Shown: one piece after another, positions 32,895-41,592 of the stretch
Layout of the letters: each line of letters starts with the position of its first letter
How positions within the stretch are numbered: position 1 is the stretch's first letter
NCBI GenBank assembly: GCA_017467705.1
Contig: JAFUSC010000001.1
Span: forward strand, 1-50,588
Origin: Prevotella sp.
GTDB taxonomy: Bacteria; Bacteroidota; Bacteroidia; Bacteroidales; Bacteroidaceae
Direction: 5' to 3'
Length of the DNA stretch: 50,588 nucleotides
Position numbers and translations under genes: made by a program
Notes under the pieces: generated by a model
What the model was told of the DNA's origin: nothing
Database searches by the model: none
What the model saw: only the letters and a program-made list of their open reading frames with translations

Positions 32895-34166
32895 ATGACA
32901 ATTAACGAGTTTAATTTTGCTGGTAAAAAGGCAATCGTGCGCGTTGACTTCAACGTGCCCCTGGATGAGAATGGTAAGATAACCGACGACACCCGCATCC
33001 GCGGTGCGCTGCCCACCCTGAAGAAGGTGCTGGCTGACGGCGGTGCTGTCATCATCATGAGCCACATGGGTAAGCCCAAAGGCAAGGTTGACCCCAAGAA
33101 GTCGCTTGGCCAGATTCGTGAGGCTGTGGAGAAGGCTCTCGGCGTGCCCGTAGCTTTCGCTCCTGATTGTGCTAAGGCTCAGGAGCAGGCTGCTGCCCTG
33201 AAGATGGGTGAAGCTCTGCTGCTGGAGAACCTGCGTTTCTATCCCGAGGAGGAAGGCAAGCCCGTGGGCGTAGAAATGGGTACACCTGAGTTTGACGAGG
33301 CAAAGAAGGCCCTGAAGGCCAGCCAGAAGGAATTTGCCAAGACACTGGCCAGCTATGCTGACTGCTACGTCATGGACGCCTTTGGCACAGCTCACCGCAA
33401 GCACGCATCTACTGCTGTCATTGCTGACTACTTCGACGCAGACAACAAAATGCTCGGTCTGCTGATGGAGAAAGAGGTGCAGGCTGTTGCCAACGTGCTC
33501 TCAAACATCAAGCGCCCGTTCGTGGCTATCATGGGTGGTTCGAAGGTGTCTTCGAAGATCGGTATCATCGAGAACCTGCTGGGTAAGGTGGACAAACTCA
33601 TCCTCTGCGGTGGCATGACCTACACCTTCGCCAAGGCTCATGACGGCGAGATCGGTAACTCTATCGTAGAACTCGACAAGCTGGACGTTGCCCTCGGTGT
33701 TGAGGAACTGGCCAAGAAGAATGGCGTGGAGCTCGTGCTGGGCTCTGACTGCACGGCAACCAATGGTCTCGACTTCGGTACGATGACCGTGAAGCCCGGC
33801 AGCGAGATCATCAACTGCCCCAGCGACAAGGTGCCCGCAGGTTTCGAGGGCGTCGATGCAGGTCCTGAGAGCCAGAAGGCATTTGCCGAGGCCATCAACG
33901 GTGCCAAGACCATCCTGTGGAACGGTCCTGCCGGTGTGTTTGAGTGCGACGACTTCACTGCTGGTAGCCGCGCCATCGGCGAGGCTATTGCCAAGGCAAC
34001 GAAGGAAGGTGCTTTCTCGCTGATCGGTGGTGGTGACAGCGTAGCTTGTGTCAACAAGTTCGGTCTGGCTGACCAGGTAAGCTACATCTCTACCGGTGGT
34101 GGTGCTCTGCTCGAGGCCATCGAGGGTAAGGTGCTCCCCGGCGTTGCAGCCATCAAGGGCGAGTAA
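32895..34166 (+). CDS. pgk: Phosphoglycerate kinase
   Basis: The 423-residue protein shows the canonical '[31 protein letters not shown]', '[11 protein letters not shown]', '[12 protein letters not shown]', '[15 protein letters not shown]' and the C-terminal '[16 protein letters not shown]', followed by a glycine-rich phosphate-binding stretch. It transfers phosphate from 1,3-bisphosphoglycerate to ADP in glycolysis. Codon use is strongly biased, as in highly expressed genes. It has its own promoter and is followed by a terminator-like hairpin, so it is probably monocistronic. Confidence 0.99.
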   Translation: MTINEFNFAGKKAIVRVDFNVPLDENGKITDDTRIRGALPTLKKVLADGGAVIIMSHMGKPKGKVDPKKSLGQIREAVEKALGVPVAFAPDCAKAQEQAAALKMGEALLLENLRFYPEEEGKPVGVEMGTPEFDEAKKALKASQKEFAKTLASYADCYVMDAFGTAHRKHASTAVIADYFDADNKMLGLLMEKEVQAVANVLSNIKRPFVAIMGGSKVSSKIGIIENLLGKVDKLILCGGMTYTFAKAHDGEIGNSIVELDKLDVALGVEELAKKNGVELVLGSDCTATNGLDFGTMTVKPGSEIINCPSDKVPAGFEGVDAGPESQKAFAEAINGAKTILWNGPAGVFECDDFTAGSRAIGEAIAKATKEGAFSLIGGGDSVACVNKFGLADQVSYISTGGGALLEAIEGKVLPGVAAIKGE

Positions 34167-34179
34167 TCGTCACGTTTTC

Positions 34180-34253
34180 CGAGGTACGGGATGCGTCATG
34201 CGTTCCCGTACCTCGATTTCGTACTTCGTCGTACCTCGACCCCGTACTTTTTT
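34180..34253 (+). terminator. Terminator-like hairpins after pgk
   Basis: CGAGGTACGGGA (34180-34191) pairs exactly with TCCCGTACCTCG (34204-34215). GTACCTCG words recur at 34230-34238, offering a competing partner. A run of six Ts (34248-34253) ends the element. Confidence 0.6.
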
Positions 34254-34280
34254 AACATCTCGAATTAAAAACCTAAACAA

Positions 34281-35114
34281 ATGAAGAAACTGATATTCTT
34301 AGTCCCTTTTTTGACATTCCTTGTTTCCTGTAGTTTTGTTTCAAAGAAGGTGACTGCCCTCCCGCTGTTGGGTGGCGATGACCTGACCACAGACAGCATC
34401 GTGTTCGACAAGGACCAGAACCATGTTACGGTACACATCTATGTGGATTATCCTGTCGGCGGCAATGCCATACTGGTCAATGCTATTGCTGAGTACATTG
34501 ACGAAATCATGGGTGGCACCTACGAAGGCGACCTGACCAATGGACAGGAGGTCATTGCCGGTTACGGACAGCAGGAGTGGAACCACATGCAGGACGAGTA
34601 CAGGGAAATGACTGCGGACATGGACCCTGAATATATCTCTGGTATCGGTTTCTACTCATCATACGAAATCCGCAAGGTCTATGAGACCGATCAGGTTGTC
34701 ACCTACGTCACAGACAACGACACATATCTGGGCGGTGCCCACGGCATGCAGTACCAGACGGGCGTGACGTTCCGCAAGAGCGACGGGCGGCGTTTCGGCT
34801 ACGACATGATGCGTAACCTCGGTACAGAAGCCTTTGGACAACTCACCAAGCAAGGTCTGAAGGACTACTTCCACGAGGGTCTGAGTGAGGAAGTCAGTGA
34901 CGAAGACCTGAAATCCTATCTGCTCACAGAGGATGATGTGAACTTTCTGTCACGTCCGAACGTAGAGCCATACATGCTCGAAGAGGGCGTTCTGTTCATT
35001 TATCAGCCCTATGAGATTGCACCCTACGCTGCCGGTATGCCGACCTACGTCGTGAGTTATGACAAAATCAAACCGTTCCTGACAAATACGGCAAAGAAAA
35101 TGTTAGGGAAGTAA
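34281..35114 (+). CDS. DUF3298/RsiV-type lipoprotein
   Basis: The 277-residue protein has a lipoprotein signal with lipobox 'FLVSC' (Cys17). 'VTYVTDNDTYLGGAHGMQYQTGVTFRKSDGRRFG' is the characteristic DUF3298 segment seen in PdaC- and RsiV-like proteins. 'LFIYQPYEIAPYAAGMPTYVVSYDKIKPFL' is the usual C-terminal block. It probably sits in the periplasm or on the membrane surface. Some relatives bind lysozyme or peptidoglycan, but no function can be assigned here. It lies 23 bp upstream of the large regulator and may share its transcript. Confidence 0.82.
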   Translation: MKKLIFLVPFLTFLVSCSFVSKKVTALPLLGGDDLTTDSIVFDKDQNHVTVHIYVDYPVGGNAILVNAIAEYIDEIMGGTYEGDLTNGQEVIAGYGQQEWNHMQDEYREMTADMDPEYISGIGFYSSYEIRKVYETDQVVTYVTDNDTYLGGAHGMQYQTGVTFRKSDGRRFGYDMMRNLGTEAFGQLTKQGLKDYFHEGLSEEVSDEDLKSYLLTEDDVNFLSRPNVEPYMLEEGVLFIYQPYEIAPYAAGMPTYVVSYDKIKPFLTNTAKKMLGK

Positions 35115-35137
35115 TCCCTTATAAGCGCAAAGAAGAA

Positions 35138-38134
35138 ATGTCCAAGCCTCCCGCTCTGTTGAAGAAACTGCTGATTGTCGTGGTGAGCATGATGTGCTCA
35201 CTGGCTGCTCCTGCCCAACAGTTGCAGGCTACGCTCTATCATTATACTACCTACGACGGTATGGCCAGTAACGCCATATCTGACATTAAAAGTGATGCCT
35301 ATGGCTATATATGGATAGCCACGTGGAATGGTCTGTCGCGCTTTGACGGCTATCACTTTTTTAACTACGCGACAGGCAATCGTAGCGGGGTACCCCTGCT
35401 GCATAATCGCATCTTCTCTATCACCATTGATCACAGTCAGAACATCTGGCTGCGCATGTACGACGGTCGGGTGTTTGTGCTCAACCGGCTGACGGATACC
35501 ATTCAGAGTGCTTTCGATGATGTCGAGGGAGGCGGTAACTTTATCACCCGCCATAACCTGACCGTGACATCGAAGGGCGACGTCATTGCGCTTATCAGGA
35601 ATGTGGGCATCTACGTCATGCGCCTGGAGCGCGATGGGCGCATCACTAAACGTCTGATTAAGACAGAGCCGTTGAATCCAGTCTCCGTTGTGGAAGATGC
35701 ACATGGCCATCTGTACGTGGGTACTAACCACGGGATTCATCAGTTAGACGTGGCGGCGGGAACGCTGCAACGCGACAGTCTTTTTGAGGATGAGGCCATG
35801 CGTTGCATGTATGCCAGTGGTGACCGTATCTATGCCGGCACTGCGTCGGGCAAGTTGTTGCGCTTCACCTGCGGACAGGAGCCCGAGGCGTTGGCAGACC
35901 TTCAGGTGCCCATCTCGTCGCTCTTTGTTGACAGCCATGAGCTGATCTGGTTCTCGCAGGATGCGCAGGGCGTTTCACGCCTGATTCCCGAGGCTGGCAA
36001 TGTGAAACATTTTACGCAGTATGTGCTGGTGCCTCAGTATGACATCAAGGGAGCTGTGATGGCTGAGATGAACGGTACCGTATGGATTAGCATGAACCAT
36101 GGCGGCTTCGGCTATTACAACCGTGAGACGGACGAAGTGGAGTACTTCCACAACGACCCGTCCAACATGTGGAACCTGCTGAACACCGTCGATGCCTTCA
36201 CGCTGCTTCCTGAGGGCGTGCTATGGGAGTCAACTGTCCGCAAGGGACTGGAGAAGCTGGAAATCATGCAGAGCATCATTGGCCGCGAGCGGCTCTTTAA
36301 CGACGCCTCAGGTTCCAACATCAATGAGCTACGTGCGTTCTGTTATGACAAGAAGCGCCGCCGCCTCTTGATTGGCAACAAGATGAGCACCCTCTGCGTG
36401 CTTGAGGCCAACGGCACGCGCACCGACATCACCACCGACGACAACGGCCGTCCGTTAGGGCGTATCTACGGCATCAGTATTGACCGTGCCGGAAACTACT
36501 GGATAGCATCAAAGGGCATGGGTCTGACCGTGATGACGCCTCGGGCTGACGGTGGCTACAGCTTCCGATCCTACGTTCACAGTGATGCCACGTCAGGCAG
36601 CATCAGCAGCAATAACACCTACTGCACCGTTGAAGACCGTTCTGGCAACATCTGGATTGCCACCTATGGCGGCGGTGTCAATCTGTTGCTGAAACAGAAA
36701 GACGGTTCATTCCGTGTGCTGCATCAAGACAACGGACTGTCGAAATATCCCAAGGAGAGTCATCAGAATGTCCGCACGCTGACACTCGACAAGAATGATA
36801 ACGTGTGGGCAGGAACCACCGACGGACTGCTGCTGATGTCATGCCACAATGGGAAGTTCGTGATTGAGGACGTCAAGCCGTGCAGCAATCCCGACTACAT
36901 CATCGGCAGCACTGACGTCATCTGTCTGGCCTGCGACACGGCGGGCTCCGTCTGGGTGGGCACCAATGGCGGCGGACTGTCTCACACCGTCGGGCGCGAT
37001 GATGACGGGCGGTGGATGTTCGAGAGTTTCGACACCCGCGACGGCCTGCCTTCAGCTGAGATTCGCAGCCTCGTGTTCGACAGTAAAGGCAATGCTTGGA
37101 TTGCTACCGAGCATGAGCTTGTGTCGTTCGACACCGATAAGCGCGTCTTCAGCGTGTTCTCCATGCAGGACGGTGTGGACAATACGCTGTGTTCTGAGTG
37201 TGCCGCGCTCGTCATGCCTGATGATAACGTGCTCTTCGGAACGCTGAACGGCTATTACGTGGTGGACCGCAAGAAGCTGATCAACTCTTCAGCCTCGCAG
37301 ATCAAGTTGAACATCACCGACTTCCTGATTGATGACGAGATAGCCAGCCCGCGCCTGAACAAGCATCTTGACTATTATGTCCCTGACAGCACCATGGTCA
37401 CTCTTCCCCGTCATGGATGCAAGTTCTCTTTCCGCTTCGCTTCGCTGAACTTCCAGCTTCAGCATCGCGTGGTCTATCAGTACATGATGGAAGGCTATGA
37501 CAAGGACTGGCGCAACGGCGATGCCACACACATGGCGCACTACGACGGACTGCCGACAGGCACCTACCGCTTCCATGTCAAGGCCTACCTGTTAGAGTCG
37601 CCTGACAACTATGACATGCGCACCGTACTGGTGCAGGTGCCGCCTTATCCGCTCTTCTCGTCCACAGCGGTGTGGTTCTATGTCATACTGCTCATCATCA
37701 TTGCGTTGACATCAATCTTCATCATACAGGAGCGCAGCCGTCGGAGTATTCGCCGCCGGACGCTGAGGGTGGGGCATCGCTACATGTCGTTCGACAAGAT
37801 TGAGGACTATGAGCTGATGGACCGGTTGCTGAAGTGGCTGGAACTGAACTATAGCAATCCAGAACTGAAGCTCGACGACCTCGTGTCGCAGTCATCGCTG
37901 GGCCGTGCGGCTTACATCAATCAGATGGAGACGCTGACGCAGATGTCGCCCAAGGAGTTCATCACAGACTTCCGTCTCAAGAAAGCCATTGAGCTGCTGG
38001 ACACCCGTCCAGACCTCACCGTGTCGGCAATCTTCAAGCAGACAGGCTTCAGCGACCCCATCTACTTCGCACAGATGTTCAAGAAGAAGACAGGTGTCTC
38101 ACCCACGGAATATTGGAAAAGAAAGAAAAAGTAA
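35138..38134 (+). CDS. Membrane one-component regulator: beta-propeller, Y_Y_Y, TM helix, AraC DNA-binding domain; no kinase
   Basis: The 998-residue protein has a signal peptide (about 1-26). A periplasmic two-component-type propeller follows, with repeats such as 'YTTYDGMASNAISDIKSDAYGYIWIAT', 'DRSGNIWIATYGGGVN' and 'DSKGNAWIATEHELVS'. A Y_Y_Y domain (about 760-835) and one membrane helix (about 845-865) come next. The final ~115 residues are an AraC/XylS helix-turn-helix ('LSRAAYINQ'-like 'LGRAAYINQMETLTQMSPKEFITDFRLKKAIELL', 'TVSAIFKQTGFSDPIYFAQMFKKKTG'). Classical hybrid two-component systems carry HisKA, HATPase and receiver modules between helix and AraC; here only ~20 residues separate them. 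It probably senses a glycan fragment or other ligand and acts on DNA at the membrane. Targets are unknown; no polysaccharide-utilisation locus is adjacent. Confidence 0.88.
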   Translation: MSKPPALLKKLLIVVVSMMCSLAAPAQQLQATLYHYTTYDGMASNAISDIKSDAYGYIWIATWNGLSRFDGYHFFNYATGNRSGVPLLHNRIFSITIDHSQNIWLRMYDGRVFVLNRLTDTIQSAFDDVEGGGNFITRHNLTVTSKGDVIALIRNVGIYVMRLERDGRITKRLIKTEPLNPVSVVEDAHGHLYVGTNHGIHQLDVAAGTLQRDSLFEDEAMRCMYASGDRIYAGTASGKLLRFTCGQEPEALADLQVPISSLFVDSHELIWFSQDAQGVSRLIPEAGNVKHFTQYVLVPQYDIKGAVMAEMNGTVWISMNHGGFGYYNRETDEVEYFHNDPSNMWNLLNTVDAFTLLPEGVLWESTVRKGLEKLEIMQSIIGRERLFNDASGSNINELRAFCYDKKRRRLLIGNKMSTLCVLEANGTRTDITTDDNGRPLGRIYGISIDRAGNYWIASKGMGLTVMTPRADGGYSFRSYVHSDATSGSISSNNTYCTVEDRSGNIWIATYGGGVNLLLKQKDGSFRVLHQDNGLSKYPKESHQNVRTLTLDKNDNVWAGTTDGLLLMSCHNGKFVIEDVKPCSNPDYIIGSTDVICLACDTAGSVWVGTNGGGLSHTVGRDDDGRWMFESFDTRDGLPSAEIRSLVFDSKGNAWIATEHELVSFDTDKRVFSVFSMQDGVDNTLCSECAALVMPDDNVLFGTLNGYYVVDRKKLINSSASQIKLNITDFLIDDEIASPRLNKHLDYYVPDSTMVTLPRHGCKFSFRFASLNFQLQHRVVYQYMMEGYDKDWRNGDATHMAHYDGLPTGTYRFHVKAYLLESPDNYDMRTVLVQVPPYPLFSSTAVWFYVILLIIIALTSIFIIQERSRRSIRRRTLRVGHRYMSFDKIEDYELMDRLLKWLELNYSNPELKLDDLVSQSSLGRAAYINQMETLTQMSPKEFITDFRLKKAIELLDTRPDLTVSAIFKQTGFSDPIYFAQMFKKKTGVSPTEYWKRKKK

Positions 38135-38139
38135 AATTT

Positions 38140-38160
38140 AGGAGTTGCAGGAGTTGCAAC
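38140..38160. repeat. GGAGTTGCAGGAGTTGCAA repeat before radA
   Basis: Two copies of GGAGTTGCA fill the gap between the regulator and radA. The same words occur at 42193-42225. Confidence 0.75.
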
Positions 38161-38173
38161 AAAAATAATCATC

Positions 38174-39568
38174 ATGCCTAAGGATAAAATAGCTTACGTC
38201 TGCTCTAACTGCGGACAGGAGTCGCCCAAGTGGATCGGCAAGTGTCCGGCTTGTGGTCAGTGGAACACGTTTAAGGAGATACGTGTGGCCGACACACGTC
38301 AGCAGGTCGCCACCACTGCCGCGGCGTCGGCTGGTCATGCCCTGCGTCGCAACAAGGTGCTGCGGCTGAACGATATCAGTTCACACGATGAGCCACGCAT
38401 TGACATGCACGATGCCGAGCTGAACCGTGTGCTCGGCGGTGGACTCGTGCCAGGCTCCATTGTGCTCTTAGGTGGTGAGCCCGGTATCGGCAAGTCTACG
38501 CTCTCACTCCAAACCGTGCTGAACATGCCGGAGAAGCGCATCCTCTACGTCAGCGGCGAGGAAAGCGCCCATCAGCTGAAGATGCGTGCCGAACGGCTCA
38601 GCTCATCTCCGCAATTGACGAACACAGACAACTTTTTCCTGCTTTGCGAAAACTCACTCGAGGCCGTCTTCGACCACATCAAGGAGGTGCAGCCTGAGCT
38701 GCTGGTGGTTGACTCCATCCAGACGCTGTCAACTGAGGACGTAGAGTCGAGTGCGGGCAGCATTGCGCAGGTGCGTGAGTGTGCCTCGGCCTTGTTGCGC
38801 TTTGCCAAGACGTCAGGCGTGCCCGTGCTGCTCATCGGCCACATCACCAAAGAGGGAACGCTGGCCGGACCGAAGATTCTGGAACATATTGTCGATACGG
38901 TCATCCAGTTCGAGGGCGACCAGCATCACATGTACCGCATCCTGCGCAGCATCAAGAACCGCTTTGGCAGCACGTCAGAGCTGGGCATCTATGAGATGTT
39001 GCAAACGGGCCTGCGACAAGTGGAGAACCCGTCAGAGCTGTTGCTGACACAGGACCATGAGGGACTGTCGGGCATCGCCATCAGCTCGGCCATCGAGGGC
39101 ATACGTCCGTTCCTCGTTGAGACGCAGGCATTGGTATCAACCGCTGCCTACGGTACGCCGCAGCGCTCGGCCACCGGCTTCGACCAACGCCGGCTGAATA
39201 TGTTGCTGGCTGTGCTTGAGAAGCGCGTAGGCTTCAAGCTGATACAGAAGGATGTGTTCCTGAACATTGCCGGAGGATTGCGTGTGACCGACATGGCCAT
39301 GGACCTCAGCGTCATTGCCGCCGTGTTGTCGTCCAACGTTGACACGCCCATTGAGCGTGGCTGGTGCATGTGTGGCGAGGTCGGCCTGAGCGGTGAGGTA
39401 CGCCCCGTGGCCCGCATCACGCAACGCATTGCCGAAGCCGAGAAACTGGGCTTCACGCACATCATCATCCCCCGTCACAACCTCAGTGCCCTCAGCCGCG
39501 AAAAACTGAACATCGAGGTCGTGCCCGTCCGCAAAGTCGAAGAAGCCCTCCGTGCCCTCTTCGGATAA
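38174..39568 (+). CDS. radA: DNA repair protein RadA (Sms)
   Basis: The 464-residue protein starts with a four-cysteine zinc finger (Cys10, 13, 24, 27: 'YVCSNCGQ...KCPACGQW'). A RecA-like ATPase follows, with Walker A 'GGEPGIGKST' (100-109) and 'LLVVDSIQTL'. The RadA-specific 'KNRFG' motif is in 'RSIKNRFGSTSELGI'. A C-terminal Lon-protease-like domain ends the protein. It drives branch migration in recombinational repair. Its stop codon (39566-39568) abuts the ribE stop (39569-39571) on the other strand. Confidence 0.97.
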   Translation: MPKDKIAYVCSNCGQESPKWIGKCPACGQWNTFKEIRVADTRQQVATTAAASAGHALRRNKVLRLNDISSHDEPRIDMHDAELNRVLGGGLVPGSIVLLGGEPGIGKSTLSLQTVLNMPEKRILYVSGEESAHQLKMRAERLSSSPQLTNTDNFFLLCENSLEAVFDHIKEVQPELLVVDSIQTLSTEDVESSAGSIAQVRECASALLRFAKTSGVPVLLIGHITKEGTLAGPKILEHIVDTVIQFEGDQHHMYRILRSIKNRFGSTSELGIYEMLQTGLRQVENPSELLLTQDHEGLSGIAISSAIEGIRPFLVETQALVSTAAYGTPQRSATGFDQRRLNMLLAVLEKRVGFKLIQKDVFLNIAGGLRVTDMAMDLSVIAAVLSSNVDTPIERGWCMCGEVGLSGEVRPVARITQRIAEAEKLGFTHIIIPRHNLSALSREKLNIEVVPVRKVEEALRALFG

Positions 39569-40189
39569 TTATGCCGTGATGTCTCTCAGTCGGGCGATGT
39601 ACTTCCCTAAGATGTCAAACTCAATGTTCACCACTGACCCGACGGCGATGTCACAGAAGTTTGTGTGTTCCAGCGTGTAGGGGATAATGGCCACTTGAAA
39701 CGTGTTGCGGGTAGGGTTGCACACCGTCAGCGAGACACCGTTCACCGTCACAGAACCCTTGTCTACCGTGAAGTAGCCACGGTGGATGGCTTCAGCGTCG
39801 GCCTCATGTTCAAAGGTGAACAGCTTGCTGCCGTCAGCATCCTCGACCGCCGTGCATGTGGCTTTGCCGTCGACGTGGCCCTGCACGATGTGACCGTCCA
39901 GCCGGCCGTTCATCAGCATGGAGCGCTCCACGTTCACCCTGTCGCCCACGTGCAGCAGACCGAGGTTCGAGCGCTGCAGCGTCTCCTTCATGGCCGTCAC
40001 CGTGTAGACGGTACCCGCAGGCGTGTCCGGCTGTATGTCAACCACCGTGAGGCATACACCGTTATGCGACACGCTCTGGTCAATCTTCAGTTCATCGACA
40101 AAAGAACAATGCAGGGTGAAGTCAATATTCTCCCTGTCCCGACGTATGGCAACTACAGTGGCCATCTCTTCAACAATTCCAGAAAACAT
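39569..40189 (-). CDS. ribE: Riboflavin synthase alpha chain
   Basis: The 206-residue protein starts with the hallmark 'MFSGIVEE' and has two tandem lumazine-binding repeats. The first holds 'DQSVSHNGVCLTVVDI' and 'RVNVERSMLMNGRLDGHIVQGHVDG'. The second holds 'KGSVTVNGVSLTVCNPTRNTFQVAIIPYTLEHTNF' and 'VNIEFDILGKYI'. It converts 6,7-dimethyl-8-ribityllumazine to riboflavin. The frame stays open upstream to 40405, but the ATG at 40189 gives the family N-terminus and the upstream part is a structured RNA. Expression may depend on read-through of that RNA's terminator 21 nt upstream. Confidence 0.95.
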   Translation of the reverse strand: MFSGIVEEMATVVAIRRDRENIDFTLHCSFVDELKIDQSVSHNGVCLTVVDIQPDTPAGTVYTVTAMKETLQRSNLGLLHVGDRVNVERSMLMNGRLDGHIVQGHVDGKATCTAVEDADGSKLFTFEHEADAEAIHRGYFTVDKGSVTVNGVSLTVCNPTRNTFQVAIIPYTLEHTNFCDIAVGSVVNIEFDILGKYIARLRDITA

Positions 40190-40209
40190 GATTATAACTT
40201 TGAGCTTTG

Positions 40210-40405
40210 AAAAAAAGTGTGGGTCATGTTGTTGATGTGATGAAAACTCCTGTTTCCAAGATTTGAGTGCTCGCTGTCGTTTGTAATCCACCGGCATTGC
40301 TGCGGTTCCCATCGGGGGAAACTGTGGCCCGCCATAGGCAGCGAAGCTGGCTCGGTTTTCAATGTCATTTGATGAGTATCCCGATCTATACAACACAACC
40401 CACAC
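40210..40405 (-). ncRNA. Candidate structured RNA of ~196 nt with 6S-like architecture, upstream of ribE
   Basis: Read on the minus strand, the first 16 nt (40405-40390, GTGTGGGTTGTGTTGT) pair fully with 40232-40217 (ACAACATGACCCACAC), with two G-U. Seven Ts follow directly (40216-40210), as in a terminator. Inside are a UCUUG-GAAA-CAGGA hairpin (40261-40248), a GCUUCGCUG/CAGCGAGC stem (40347-40339 with 40276-40269) and further irregular pairs up to a GGGAA/UUCCC apical stem. A consensus promoter starts it. Size, paired ends and an open middle resemble 6S RNA. A ribE leader/attenuator is the alternative. It does not fit the FMN riboswitch consensus. Confidence 0.55.
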
Positions 40406-40407
40406 TG

Positions 40408-40438
40408 CAAAGGTAGCACTTTTTGTGCAAATAACAAA
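40408..40438 (-). promoter_or_regulatory. Consensus promoter of the candidate RNA / ribE
   Basis: On the minus strand TTTG (40438-40435), 19 nt, TACCTTTG (40415-40408). This is an exact consensus match, with the start predicted at about 40403-40405, just where the closing stem begins. Confidence 0.8.
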
Positions 40439-40464
40439 ACAAAAACGGATTTATTTTTTAGATG

Positions 40465-40520
40465 GACGTACGTTCTTTAGACGTTCTTTAGACGAATAGA
40501 CGAATGAACGTTTTTTTAGA
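40465..40520. repeat. GACGAATGAACG-type words
   Basis: Degenerate TTTAGACG and GACGAATGAACG words, the same family as the 28-bp array at 18155-18358. Confidence 0.7.
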
Positions 40521-40606
40521 CGGGTATTATTTAAATCCGTGCAATCCGCGCAATCTGTGGTTGGTTTCAAACGCACAGCTCGAATTTTTGATGTCTTGCC
40601 TGAGCA

Positions 40607-40692
40607 GGAGTTAGGTACCGCCTAACTACCCTTTAGGTGCCGCCTAAGTCATAGTTAGGTACCGCCTAACTCCCCTTTAGGTGCCGCCTAAC
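40607..40692. repeat. Second array of the GTTAGGTACCGCCTAAC palindromic word
   Basis: Four consecutive variants (TACC or TGCC centres) separated by CCTTTAG-like spacers, as at 6653-6742. It lies just downstream of the outer-membrane barrel gene. Confidence 0.85.
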
Positions 40693-40703
40693 AATCATTT
40701 TGT

Positions 40704-41384
40704 CTACAGCGAAATGTTATAGCCGACGGTGAGCATGAACACGCTGTTGCGGACGTTGGTTCCCCGAAAGCCTAAAGGCTGGATTGTATAACCACGGTTG
40801 GGATCGTCGTATGGCAAATAAGAACTTACGTCCTCGTATCTGTTCGATTCCTTTGCCATCTTCGTCAGCCCGAAACAGTAACGGGCATCTATGACAAAAT
40901 GCTTATACTCATACGAAATGCCGATGGGTATAGCCATGTCAAAGGTGTTAAACAGCTCATCAACATTCACGTAACAACGCGCTCCCTCATGCCAACCTGA
41001 CTCTCTGGCACCAAGCAGGAAGCCGGGCTGCACACCGGCCTTGATAGCCAGTCCCTTTGCCACGTAGTAGTTAGCCAGAAGAGGAATATTCAGATAGTGC
41101 AGTTTTATTTTCGGGTCGAATGACTGATGCGTGTGACAGCCCTGCATGGCATACAGCGCACCGCCGCTGATGGCAAACTGCGGTGACACCTGATAGCTGA
41201 GTTCGGCACCGCCCACGAGGCCCACCTTCATCTTGGTCGCCTCTGTATCCTGACCGACAAGGCTGGTCAGCGTACCGCCCACCATCGGTTTCAGACTAAA
41301 CGAGCCCGCAGCATCCTGTGCCTGAGCAGAAACTACACACAACGCTGCCAGTGCAGCTGCTAAAAACGTTCTTTTCATTGCCAT
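40704..41384 (-). CDS. Outer-membrane beta-barrel protein (porin-like family)
   Basis: The 226-residue protein has a signal peptide (cleavage after 'VSAQA', about residue 22). Alternating amphipathic strands are typical of an 8-10-stranded barrel ('LVGGAELSYQVSPQFAISGGALY', 'LPLLANYYVAKGLAIKAGVQPGFLLGARE', 'IGISYEYKHFVIDARYCFGLT'). It ends 'VFMLTVGYNISL', a usual terminal strand. It resembles the Bacteroidetes 'outer membrane protein beta-barrel' family, whose ligands are mostly unknown. The start could be ATG 41384 or 41378. A palindromic-word array follows the stop. Confidence 0.82.
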   Translation of the reverse strand: MAMKRTFLAAALAALCVVSAQAQDAAGSFSLKPMVGGTLTSLVGQDTEATKMKVGLVGGAELSYQVSPQFAISGGALYAMQGCHTHQSFDPKIKLHYLNIPLLANYYVAKGLAIKAGVQPGFLLGARESGWHEGARCYVNVDELFNTFDMAIPIGISYEYKHFVIDARYCFGLTKMAKESNRYEDVSSYLPYDDPNRGYTIQPLGFRGTNVRNSVFMLTVGYNISL

Positions 41385-41474
41385 TGTTGCTTTTTATTGT
41401 TTTAGTTATTCAAAAATTGCTGTTCCGGTTTTCTCATTTACCACGGCAGGGCATCTGTCTGATGATTTACGGGG

Positions 41475-41482
41475 CAAAGTTA
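41475..41482 (-). promoter_or_regulatory. -7 box TAACTTTG of the outer-membrane barrel gene
   Basis: The minus strand reads TAACTTTG from 41482 to 41475, giving a leader of about 85-90 nt. No good -33 box. Confidence 0.45.
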
Positions 41483-41592
41483 CAACTTTTTTTCATATAA
41501 CATTCGATTGTGGAGTAAAATATGCGATTCGGGCGTTAATGTGCAAAACGACAAACCTCAATGCATCTGCGCGCAGCCGCACACCCAAGACC

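Noticed and set aside
40190-40405. N-terminal extension of riboflavin synthase, or an FMN riboswitch
   Set aside because: The extension is not family-like and begins at the promoter's start point. The RNA lacks FMN-element signatures such as the conserved AGGGUGAAAUUCCCGAC segment.
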